Source of the DNA: Candidatus Levyibacteriota bacterium
Lineage (GTDB): Bacteria > Patescibacteria > Microgenomatia > Levybacterales > UBA12049
Direction: 5' to 3'
NCBI GenBank assembly: GCA_016186625.1
Contig: JACPLG010000009.1
Span: forward strand, 26,126-55,029
Length of the DNA: 28,904 nt
In this document: piece by piece, positions 20,649 to 26,782 of the stretch
How the letters are laid out: every line of letters starts with the position of its first letter
How positions within the stretch are numbered: the first letter of the stretch is position 1
Notes under the pieces: generated by a model
What the model was told of the DNA's origin: nothing
The model's input: only the letters and a program-made list of their open reading frames with translations
The model's database searches: none
Position numbers and translations under genes: made by a program

Positions 20649-20732
20649 GCGCGGGGAGCTGATGAAATTTTTCCAGGACGATCGCGTCTGACGCGACGGT
20701 GTCCAAGAAAATTTTACTAGCGACCTCAGCGC
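20649..20732. repeat. 84-nt near-palindromic element, copy B
   Basis: GCGCGGGGAGCT opens and AGCGACCTCAGCGC closes it, as in copy A. AAATTTT/AAAATTT arms and GGAC/GTCC are shared; the centre differs and forms a 6-bp hairpin TCGCGT-CTG-ACGCGA. Starts 2 bp after the ddl stop. Orientation relative to the upstream gene is opposite to copy A. Confidence 0.8.
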
Positions 20733-20754
20733 ACTACTACACAGTAAGTTACAC

Positions 20755-20782
20755 TTGACAAAAAACATTCATAAGCTAAACT
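20755..20782 (+). promoter_or_regulatory. Promoter of the Pro-rich protein, leaderless
   Basis: TTGACA (20755-20760), 16 nt, TAAACT (20777-20782); the ATG at 20789 is 6 nt downstream. Confidence 0.6.
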
Positions 20783-20788
20783 AGAACT

Positions 20789-21211
20789 ATGGATCCCAAG
20801 CTGTCCAATCTTGACCCAAAGCTTCAGGATGCTTATAACCGTGTGATGAGCGGCCCCGCAGCGCCTCCGCCTCCATCAGGAACCGTTCCAGGGGCAGTTC
20901 CGCCACCTCCGCCACCATCGCCTGCTTTTCCACCTCCGCCACCTCCCCCGGTATCACCAAACCCCGCACCGGTTGCGCCTCCACTAGCCGCAGAACCAGC
21001 CCCTGCTCCACAAGCTTCATCTTTTGGATCAACGCTTGCATTTAATGCGAGTAACGCCGGTAAAAATCAAGGGACAGTTGGAGTAAAAAGAGGCGGTTCA
21101 AAAATTATGTCCTTAATTATTCTTTTGGGAGTTATTGTTTTCCTCGCAGGCTACACAGTTGTATGGATTTACGTTTTTAAGCTTCAGGTCCCTTATCTTC
21201 CCCAATTCTAG
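20789..21211 (+). CDS. Pro-rich single-pass membrane protein
   Basis: Predicted 140-aa protein. Residues 1-20 (MDPKLSNLDPKLQDAYNRVM) form a conserved-looking helix; 22-75 are dominated by Pro runs with Ala, Ser and Val; a basic patch VGVKRGGSK precedes one transmembrane helix (about 107-128), leaving a short FKLQVPYLPQF tail. Proteins with this layout (short helix, Pro-rich cytoplasmic domain, C-terminal membrane helix) recur in CPR genomes, but I know no function. Its last 35 nt overlap the 3' end of proS on the other strand, so the two mRNAs are antisense there. The Pro runs make the DNA prone to length change. Confidence 0.75.
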   Translation: MDPKLSNLDPKLQDAYNRVMSGPAAPPPPSGTVPGAVPPPPPPSPAFPPPPPPPVSPNPAPVAPPLAAEPAPAPQASSFGSTLAFNASNAGKNQGTVGVKRGGSKIMSLIILLGVIVFLAGYTVVWIYVFKLQVPYLPQF

Positions 21212-22451
21212 AGATAACTTCTTCAATAGTCAAAAGCTTCACTTCTTTTCCTGTTCTTTCTTTCCATTCTACTTTACCTGCGGTCTTGGCTGAGACTACC
21301 AACCTCACAGGAATTCCAATTAAATCTGCATCATTGAGTTTTTCTCCGGCGGACGCATTTTCTCGATCATCCCAAAGAACTTCTATTCCCGCCTTTTTGA
21401 GCGTATCATAAACGCTCTTTGCTTCTGGCTCTGTTCCCGGATCTTCAATGTGTACTAAATGTAGCTGATATGGTGCTACTGATTCCGGCCATGTTAGACC
21501 TTTCTCATCATGATAAACTTCAGCCAGTGCCCCAAGTATTCTGGTAGGCCCAATGCCATAGCTTGCAAACCAAATCGGTTTCTCCCCTCCGTCTTTATCA
21601 GTATAAAAAACTTTCATGTTTTCAGAATATTTTGTCCCGAGGGGGAAAATATTGCCTACCTCAATTGAAGTTGATTTGCTTATTTTTCCTTCTTTGCACC
21701 GAGGACAACTATCTCCCACCGAACCTTTAAAAATTTCTTCATTTTGGGCAAAATCGCACTTGCTGCAGTAATAAATTGTATCCTCTCCAATTTCTGATAA
21801 AACCTGGAATTCATGGCTGTTTTTATCTGTAAAAACGCCCCCTGCAGCTTCAACTATTTTAACTTGTAGTCCCATCCTTTTGAATATACGAACATAAACT
21901 TCTTTAACTTTGTTATAGTATTTATACATATCATCCTCGCTGATATGGGCAGAATACAAATCTTTCATAAGGAATTCGCGAGTTCTTAGAATTCCGGATT
22001 TTGCCCTAGGCTCGTTTCTGAATTTTGTTGAGAAGTGATAAACCTTAACAGGCAAATCTTTATAACTTTGGACAAATTTCCCAAGTAGATTCATGACAAT
22101 CTCCTCGTGAGTAAAAGATAATCCAAATTCTTTGTCATGGATATCTTTAAACTGGTACATTATTTGTTTGACATTAGGATCCGACCATCTTCCCGTTTGA
22201 TCCCAAATCTCTTTTGGATGAAGAAGGGGCATGAGAAGCTCTTGGGCGCCGGTTGCGTTCAACTCTTCCCGGATAATGTTTTTTACTTTCTCAACAACAC
22301 GAAACCCAAGGGGAAGAAGCGTGTAACTTCCTGCCATAAGCTGGTCAATAAAACCTGCCTTTGTTAAAAGCTTGGCATTAACAGAAAGGTCATCTTTAAA
22401 CTCCTGCTTCCTACTTTTTGGGAAAAAACTACTGTATCTCATTAAAACCAA
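21177..22451 (-). CDS. proS: Prolyl-tRNA synthetase lacking the editing domain
   Basis: Predicted 424-aa class II synthetase for tRNA-Pro; M4 (22442) is an equally good start since M1-L3 fall in a 7-bp repeat. Motifs: RYSSFFPKS and KLLTKAGFIDQLMAGSYTLLPLG (N-terminus), TGAQELLMPLLHPKEIW (motif 1 area), SFTHEEIVMNL, FRNEPRAKSGILRTREFLMKD (motif 2), IEVGNIFPLGTKYSE and GIGPTRILGALAE (motif 3), then the anticodon-binding domain. Bacterial ProRS is usually about 570 aa because the INS editing domain lies between motifs 2 and 3; here it is replaced by a short zinc-ribbon-like stretch with CSKC and CPRC. Mischarged Ala-tRNA-Pro would have to be cleared by another factor or tolerated. Convergent with the Pro-rich gene. 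Confidence 0.94.
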   Translation of the reverse strand: MVLMRYSSFFPKSRKQEFKDDLSVNAKLLTKAGFIDQLMAGSYTLLPLGFRVVEKVKNIIREELNATGAQELLMPLLHPKEIWDQTGRWSDPNVKQIMYQFKDIHDKEFGLSFTHEEIVMNLLGKFVQSYKDLPVKVYHFSTKFRNEPRAKSGILRTREFLMKDLYSAHISEDDMYKYYNKVKEVYVRIFKRMGLQVKIVEAAGGVFTDKNSHEFQVLSEIGEDTIYYCSKCDFAQNEEIFKGSVGDSCPRCKEGKISKSTSIEVGNIFPLGTKYSENMKVFYTDKDGGEKPIWFASYGIGPTRILGALAEVYHDEKGLTWPESVAPYQLHLVHIEDPGTEPEAKSVYDTLKKAGIEVLWDDRENASAGEKLNDADLIGIPVRLVVSAKTAGKVEWKERTGKEVKLLTIEEVISRIGEDKGPEA

Positions 22452-22452
22452 T

Positions 22453-22480
22453 GGCTAATTGCTAGTGGCTAATAGCTAAG
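22453..22480. repeat. 7-bp array at the proS 5' end
   Basis: GGCTAAT, TGCTAGT, GGCTAAT, AGCTAAG end to end, closely resembling 14466-14486 at the prs stop. It sits between the proS start and its likely -10 TATACT (minus strand 22490-22485, with TG extension). Confidence 0.75.
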
Positions 22481-22511
22481 CTTGAGTATAGCATATTTAA
22501 TTTTTTTGCTA

Positions 22512-22517
22512 TATAAT
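22512..22517 (+). promoter_or_regulatory. -10 box of the 22527 gene
   Basis: A perfect TATAAT lies 9 nt before the ATG at 22527; no good -35 at normal spacing. Transcription would begin 1-3 nt before the start codon. Confidence 0.45.
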
Positions 22518-22526
22518 CTCATTTTC

Positions 22527-22844
22527 ATGCCTGAATTTGAAACGCAATTTGGAAGAGTTACCTTTGATGAGGTTGAAAGAGATATCAGTAAGGACGGTGG
22601 GGTCTCAATTGTAAGATTTCGGTCACATAGTCTAGGGGCACTTGAGGAGACTGTTGCATTCCTAAGGGATTCTGGTTTATTTGTTCCCGTTGATAATTAT
22701 CAAGAACCAGGAGCAAGTGAAAGTACCACGGAAACTGTTGGAAGACCACCAATAACTGTTTACCTAGCTTGTCCCGCTCCTGAAGATACATTTTTCTTCG
22801 TTCAGAAAGAATCTCCAGTGTCTGAGTTCCCACCAATTAATTAA
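22527..22844 (+). CDS. Small hypothetical protein
   Basis: Predicted 105-aa soluble protein, started at MPEFETQFGRVTFDEVERDI because the longer frame (from 22482) reads promoter and repeat DNA. It shows strand-like and helix-like stretches (VSIVRFRSHSLGALEETVAF, LRDSGLFVPVDNY), a polar linker (QEPGASESTTE) and a strand PPITVYLACPAPEDTFFFVQ. No cysteine pattern or motif links it to a family I know. The position between proS and the PaaX-like gene says nothing about its role. Composition and a good -10 box argue that it is real. Confidence 0.6.
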   Translation: MPEFETQFGRVTFDEVERDISKDGGVSIVRFRSHSLGALEETVAFLRDSGLFVPVDNYQEPGASESTTETVGRPPITVYLACPAPEDTFFFVQKESPVSEFPPIN

Positions 22845-22885
22845 TACAATCGCAGACTTTTATAACAACTATTTTTTAACCTCTT

Positions 22886-22910
22886 TACCCTGAGCCTGCC
22901 GAACGGGGTG
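22886..22910. repeat. Degenerate small palindrome (ACCCTGAGC type)
   Basis: ACCCTGAGCCTGCCGAAC then GGGGT makes an imperfect hairpin similar to dispersed ACCCT...AGGGT repeats of CPR genomes. The rest of 22845-23018 shows only AT-rich sequence with TTATAAG motifs. Confidence 0.4.
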
Positions 22911-23018
22911 GCCGCCGAATTCCCTAAATATCCTTCTTTAAAAACGATATTTAACACTTATAAGCTTTATTAAACTTATAAATCAAGTATACAAGTCTCA
23001 TAAATAGCAAAAAGCCTC

Positions 23019-23050
23019 ATTACAGCACTGCGCTATAGCGTATCATTGTC
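23019..23050. repeat. Degenerate copy of the 34-bp palindrome, over the stop of the PaaX/Cas2-like gene
   Basis: Shares ATTACA-xx-ACT and the perfect core CGCTATAGCG with 23660-23693, but the flanks no longer pair. The TAG stop of the neighbouring gene (23035-23033) is inside the core. Confidence 0.7.
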
Positions 23051-23593
23051 CCAATCTCGATGTGGCTTGAAAATAAGCTCCTCTCCCCTCTCTATCTTTT
23101 CTATCACCAAAAGCGTAACAAAATCAGATACTTCTAGAAAATTACTTAGAAAATCAATCTCATCTTTGCATGGATATGCGCTCACAAAAACACTATCCTG
23201 GAGTCTTATACAATCAAGCTGAAGCAGTTTTCTTCTAAAAGCGTCGCGGCTTCTCTTTTTATATTCTGGGATATCAAAAATTATAATTCTCCACTTCCCG
23301 TCTCTCTTTTTTGATTTCAGTTCAATATTCTCAAAATCATACTCAAGGAGTCGTCTTTTACCTTTTTCCGTAATCTCTATTGAAGTTTTATTGTCTTTTT
23401 CCTTTATTGATATCATTTCTTGTTTTTCTAATCTTTTAATGATCCTCCCCAAATCTGTTTTGTTGATATCCTTCCAAGCCTTGATTGCTCCTACTAGTAT
23501 CATTGGTAAACTTGGACCCAAAATTCCTGTCCCCACTATCAACCCACCCGCAGCTATAACTTTAAGGATTTCTTTTGTCTTAATTTTTTCCAT
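23033..23593 (-). CDS. PaaX-like / Cas2-fold transcriptional regulator
   Basis: Predicted 186-aa protein. Residues about 9-35 are hydrophobic and Gly-rich, perhaps a membrane segment or buried helix; 45-90 look like a winged helix (LGRIIKRLEKQEMISIKEKD, ITEKGKRRLLEYD); 95-175 are Cas2-like: KWRIIIFDIPEYKKRSRDAF, RRKLLQLDCIRLQDSVFVSA, then FVTLLVIEKIERGEEL. This winged helix plus Cas2-type ferredoxin fold is what CPR genomes annotate as PaaX-like or Cas2-like. There are no cas genes or repeats-spacers nearby, so adaptation is unlikely. Two 13-bp direct repeats lie just before the ATG and a perfect 34-bp palindrome lies 67 bp upstream, both suitable for autoregulation. Function inferred only. 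Confidence 0.75.
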   Translation of the reverse strand: MEKIKTKEILKVIAAGGLIVGTGILGPSLPMILVGAIKAWKDINKTDLGRIIKRLEKQEMISIKEKDNKTSIEITEKGKRRLLEYDFENIELKSKKRDGKWRIIIFDIPEYKKRSRDAFRRKLLQLDCIRLQDSVFVSAYPCKDEIDFLSNFLEVSDFVTLLVIEKIERGEELIFKPHRDWDNDTL

Positions 23594-23596
23594 TTT

Positions 23597-23624
23597 TATA
23601 CATTTTTACAATATACATTTTTAC
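23597..23624 (-). promoter_or_regulatory. 13-bp direct repeats just upstream of the PaaX/Cas2-like gene
   Basis: GTAAAAATGTATA occurs twice at 15-bp spacing (minus strand 23624-23612 and 23609-23597), ending 4 bp before the ATG. Position suits an operator or a duplicated promoter segment. Confidence 0.55.
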
Positions 23625-23659
23625 AACTTAATCAGAAGAATTAATCTAGCTCTAGTCTC

Positions 23660-23693
23660 ATTACATTACTACGCTATAGCGTAGTAATGTAAT
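23660..23693. promoter_or_regulatory. Perfect 34-bp palindrome, candidate operator
   Basis: The 17-nt arm ATTACATTACTACGCTA is followed directly by its exact reverse complement. No T-tract follows, and it lies upstream of the PaaX/Cas2-like gene rather than after a gene, which favours a protein-binding or mobile-element role over termination. 23694-23782 holds nothing else recognisable. Confidence 0.8.
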
Positions 23694-23782
23694 TATTTGG
23701 AATCAATATAACATTTATTAACTAGGAATACAACAAAGTTTAATTAAGTAGGAAAAAGAGTTTATTGGCCGGAGAAGGCAAA

Positions 23783-24553
23783 TCAAGAATTTATTGCATT
23801 TACAAATTGGTTAACTAAGGCCTCATTTCCCACAACAGCTCTTGGAGAAGTGAAATCTATTTCCTCACCCCTGAGCCCTTTAATTACTGCTCCTGCTTCT
23901 GTTGCGATTACAAATCCAGCCGCATTGTCCCAAGGCTTTAAAAATTGATGAGCAAAAACGTCAGCTCTTCCGGCTGCAACATCGCAGTAGGCTAAAACTG
24001 CACTTCCTCTGACCAAAATCCAGGGGATAGGACACAATTTTAGTAACATCTCTAAATTACTTCTTGTCCCATCTGGATCGTAAGAGTTGTCGGTCAAGAC
24101 TGTTGCTTTGGCCAATTCTATTTTATCTCCCACCAAGACTGGTTTACCATTTAAAAAAGCGCCTTTCCCCTTTTCTGCCCAGAAAAGTTGATCTCTTGAA
24201 GGATCATAAATAAAGCCTATTTTAGGTTCTCCTTTTTCAACATAGCCTACTGATATTCCAAAATATTCTCTTTCATATCTAAAATTACTTGTGCCATCTA
24301 TTGGATCTATTACCCAAAGATGTTCTATTGCTAAAATATCCTCTATAGGAGACTCCGTTTCTTCTGATAAAATTAGGTGGCCTGGAAAAGCTTTTTGGAT
24401 GGCTTCTTTTAAAATTCTCTCTGACTCTAAATCCGCAGCAGTAACAAAATTAAGTCTTCCTTCGTCTTTTGTGATAACTCCCTCTGTTGGCCTAGCTTTT
24501 CTTACTGCTTCCCCCGCTCGTAAGACTCCTTCCCTAATGGCTTCAATTTTCAT
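23783..24553 (-). CDS. Inositol monophosphatase family phosphatase
   Basis: Predicted 256-aa Mg-dependent, Li-sensitive-type sugar phosphatase. Metal sites: E64/E65 in SEETES, DPIDGTSNF at 83-91, and WDNAAG at 208-213. NFVTAADLESERIL matches the N-terminal D-x-x-x-E segment. Substrate may be inositol-1-phosphate, but related enzymes act on fructose-1,6-bisphosphate, histidinol phosphate or 3'-phosphoadenosine phosphates, and the sequence does not settle this. It starts 12 nt after the gnd stop on the same strand, so the two are probably one transcript, linking it to sugar phosphate metabolism. Ends with TGA. Confidence 0.88.
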   Translation of the reverse strand: MKIEAIREGVLRAGEAVRKARPTEGVITKDEGRLNFVTAADLESERILKEAIQKAFPGHLILSEETESPIEDILAIEHLWVIDPIDGTSNFRYEREYFGISVGYVEKGEPKIGFIYDPSRDQLFWAEKGKGAFLNGKPVLVGDKIELAKATVLTDNSYDPDGTRSNLEMLLKLCPIPWILVRGSAVLAYCDVAAGRADVFAHQFLKPWDNAAGFVIATEAGAVIKGLRGEEIDFTSPRAVVGNEALVNQFVNAINS

Positions 24554-24565
24554 GAGGTAATTATA

Positions 24566-25495
24566 CTACTTTTTTACTTGGTGGCCGCCAAACTCGCGGC
24601 GAAGAGCACTTATCAGCTTTGCGGTGGTTGAAGATTTAACTTTTTCATCTGTTTTGGATCGCCTCCGATATTCAAGTGATCGCTCGATAATCTCGACATC
24701 GACATTTTCTTCTTTTGCCGTTTCAACAGTCCACTCTCCTTCTCCTGATGCTTCAATTTCCCCAACAATTTCTTTATAATCTCCGCGTTCCAGTGCATCT
24801 TTTAGTCTGTCCAACAAAAATCCTGAAACAATAGTTCCCTTTTGGAAGAGTTTGGCTATTTTTAGAAGATCGAGCTTATATTTTGATTTTTCCAGTACTT
24901 CAAACCCCTCAGCAAGGCTTTGCATTAACCCATACTCAATTCCATTATGGACCATTTTTATAAAATGTCCCGCTCCGCCTGTCCCAAAATATTCGTGCCC
25001 TCCCCCAGGTTTGGCCAAAGAGTCAAGAATGGGTTTAATGTACTCATATCCCGATCGAGAACCTCCAACCATCATTGGAAAACCTTTATCTCCCGAAATT
25101 ATCCCTCCGCTTACACCAATTCCTAAGAATCGAACTCCCCCTTTTTCAAACTCTTTGAACCGCCTCTCGGTGTCGCGATAATTAGAATTTCCTCCATCAA
25201 TTACAATATCTCCCTCCCCAACAAATTTTCTAACTTCTGTCAGAATTTCCTCAACTGCAACATTGGGCACCATCACCCAAACGATTCTTGGTTTATCTAA
25301 ACTTCTAACCAAATCTTCAATGGAGGCGGCAATTTTTAACTTTTGACTTTCAATTTTGAATTTTGAATTTTGAATTTTGAATTCTTCAACTGCATCTTTT
25401 GATCTATTCCAAACACAAACTTTATAATCTTCTCTCAAAAGCTTCCCTGCCATTCTTGCGCCCATTTTTCCAAGTCCTATAAATCCTATTTGCAT
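24566..25495 (-). CDS. gnd: 6-phosphogluconate dehydrogenase (short, about 300-aa class)
   Basis: Predicted 309-aa oxidative decarboxylase giving ribulose-5-phosphate. The start is MQIGFIGLGKMG (25495); the longer frame adds 60 non-family residues. Seen: Rossmann GFIGLGKMGARMAG (4-17), VCVWNRSKD after the second strand (Arg after Asn suggests NADP but is not decisive), VIDGGNSNYRD, GVSGGIISGDKGFPMMVGG and HNGIEYGLMQSLAEG with the catalytic Lys-His-Asn region. This is the short GndA/YqeC-like class, not the 470-aa enzyme. Residues 39-55 (FKIQNSKFKIESQKLKI) are extra; they come from four perfect AATTTTG heptamers and lie in the loop after the nucleotide-binding strand. Upstream of suhB-like gene. 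Confidence 0.93.
   Translation of the reverse strand: MQIGFIGLGKMGARMAGKLLREDYKVCVWNRSKDAVEEFKIQNSKFKIESQKLKIAASIEDLVRSLDKPRIVWVMVPNVAVEEILTEVRKFVGEGDIVIDGGNSNYRDTERRFKEFEKGGVRFLGIGVSGGIISGDKGFPMMVGGSRSGYEYIKPILDSLAKPGGGHEYFGTGGAGHFIKMVHNGIEYGLMQSLAEGFEVLEKSKYKLDLLKIAKLFQKGTIVSGFLLDRLKDALERGDYKEIVGEIEASGEGEWTVETAKEENVDVEIIERSLEYRRRSKTDEKVKSSTTAKLISALRREFGGHQVKK
25352..25384. repeat. 7-bp tandem array inside gnd
   Basis: AATTTTG repeated four times exactly, then AATTC. Read in frame on the minus strand as EFKIQNSKFKI, a 7-residue amino-acid period. Confidence 0.85.
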
Positions 25496-25517
25496 ATCCT
25501 TCAGTCTATTAGAGCAA

Positions 25518-25546
25518 TTGGTAGAAGTCAACAATTCTGTTATCAT
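25518..25546 (+). promoter_or_regulatory. Promoter of the EamA transporter, leaderless
   Basis: TTGGTA (25518-25523), 17 nt, TATCAT (25541-25546) with TG extension; the ATG at 25555 is 8 nt downstream. Confidence 0.55.
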
Positions 25547-25554
25547 TTGCTCAT

Positions 25555-26418
25555 ATGTGGTTTTCTTATTCCCTTTTATTCGCGTTATTAACGTCGGTCG
25601 GATTTCTAATTGCCAAAAAATTAATAAAAGGAGTAAGTCCGGCAATGCTTTTCTTGCTGGTTCTTCTTTTTTCACTCCCTTTTATGTCAGCCTTTTTAAT
25701 TATCTCCGGGATTCCCCGTTTTTCTACAGATTTTTTCCTGATTCTTTTTATCGCCGCTATTTTTGATACAGCAGCAGCTATTTTTTATTACAAAGCCCTA
25801 AGCCTTACAGAAGTTTCCCTTCTTGCACCCATTTCTTCATTTAACCCTGTATTTATTTTAATTTTTGCATCACTTTTCTTGGGAGAAAATCCTACTTTTA
25901 TAAAATCCATCGGAATAATTACAGTTGTGGCCGGTGCGTATTTATTAAACCTCCAAAGTTTTCGTTTTGGAATACTGAAACCATTCTCCTTGCTCTTTTC
26001 AAACAAAGGAATTCAGCTTTATTTACTGACAAATCTGATTTGGGCTGTAACTCCAGTATTTCAAAAAAGAGCGATATTTGAAACTTCGCCCGCAACTCCA
26101 ATAGCCGTTCCACTAGTTGAAGCAATAATAATTATCTTTTTTCTTAGTCCTCTGATTTTCAGAGTAAAGAGCACAAAAATGTATTTAAAATCAAATTTGA
26201 GACTCTTAATTTTTTTTGCCGGAATAAGCGCTTTGGGACAGCTTTTTGCAATGAATGCTTTTTCTCTTACAAATGTTGCCTACGCCGCTGCTATTTTTAA
26301 GCTCTCGACTCTTATCACAGTTATTCTTGGGGCTATTATTTTTCATGAAAAACACACCAAGGAAAGGTTTGTTGGGGCTGCTGTTATGGTATTGGGGACA
26401 ATTTTAATCGCGGTCTAG
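25555..26418 (+). CDS. EamA/DMT superfamily transporter
   Basis: Predicted 287-aa protein with about ten transmembrane helices in two EamA repeats. The first ends with YYKALSLTEVSLLAPISSFNPVF and LFLGENPTFIKSIGIITVVAGAYLL; the second with MNAFSLTNVAYAAAIFKLST and IIFHEKHTKERFVGAAVMVLGTIL, the typical (helix)-GE/HEK-x(10)-G-x-x-x-I pattern at each repeat end. Family members export or import amino acids, nucleotides or metabolites; the substrate is unknown. Divergent from gnd, 59 bp between start codons. Its TAG stop shares the tetramer CTAG with the TAG stop of the convergent tRNA-binding gene. Confidence 0.9.
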   Translation: MWFSYSLLFALLTSVGFLIAKKLIKGVSPAMLFLLVLLFSLPFMSAFLIISGIPRFSTDFFLILFIAAIFDTAAAIFYYKALSLTEVSLLAPISSFNPVFILIFASLFLGENPTFIKSIGIITVVAGAYLLNLQSFRFGILKPFSLLFSNKGIQLYLLTNLIWAVTPVFQKRAIFETSPATPIAVPLVEAIIIIFFLSPLIFRVKSTKMYLKSNLRLLIFFAGISALGQLFAMNAFSLTNVAYAAAIFKLSTLITVILGAIIFHEKHTKERFVGAAVMVLGTILIAV

Positions 26419-26738
26419 ACAACCTCTGTTCCAGGGGCAACTTTTTTATTTGGCAAAAGTAAAACAATATCTTCCCATCCTGTTCCTGTTGCCAGAAGCA
26501 TGCCTTGAGATTCTTCGCCTTTGAACTTTCGATGTTCGAGATTTACAACAAAAGGCAGGCTTTTCCCAACTAAATCCTGCGGGCTGTAGCAAAGTGCAAT
26601 TCCTGCGATTACCTGCCGTTTAAAATCACCAAAGTCAACTTGGAGCCGAAGCAATTTATCTGCTCCTTCTATCTTCTCACATTCAATCACTTTCCCCATC
26701 CTGATTTCTATTTGTTTAAACTGATCAAAACTTATCAT
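26415..26738 (-). CDS. Stand-alone tRNA-binding domain (MetG C-terminal/Trbp111-like)
   Basis: Predicted 107-aa OB-fold protein, started at MISFDQFKQIEIRMGKV; the longer frame adds residues translated from an 8-bp repeat. Typical EMAP/Trbp motifs: IEIRMGKVIECEKIEGADKLLRLQVDFG, RQVIAGIA, VVNLEHRKFKGEESQGMLLAT (normally NLxPrkirGxxSxGMxLAA). Such proteins bind the tRNA elbow, as the C-terminal extension of MetRS, as Trbp111, or as CsaA. In CPR it may serve in trans with a truncated MetRS. Between its start and the end of zwf lie 44 nt of tandem repeat, so it is probably in the zwf transcript. The stop overlaps that of the EamA gene. Confidence 0.88.
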   Translation of the reverse strand: MISFDQFKQIEIRMGKVIECEKIEGADKLLRLQVDFGDFKRQVIAGIALCYSPQDLVGKSLPFVVNLEHRKFKGEESQGMLLATGTGWEDIVLLLPNKKVAPGTEVV

Positions 26739-26740
26739 AA

Positions 26741-26778
26741 CAATCGAGCAATCGAACAATGGAACAATCGAACAATCG
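26741..26778. repeat. 8-bp tandem array between zwf and the tRNA-binding gene
   Basis: CAATCGAG, CAATCGAA, CAATGGAA, CAATCGAA, CAATCG, nearly five units end to end. It occupies almost the whole intergenic gap. Confidence 0.85.
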
Positions 26779-26782
26779 TTTC

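Noticed and set aside
23033..23593. CRISPR-Cas adaptation gene (cas2)
   Set aside because: No cas1, no effector genes and no repeat-spacer array in the window; the extra winged helix fits PaaX-like regulators.
25496..25675. 60-residue N-terminal extension of gnd
   Set aside because: The family N-terminus is MQIGFIGLGKMG; the extension overlaps the divergent EamA gene and promoter and has no homology that I can see.
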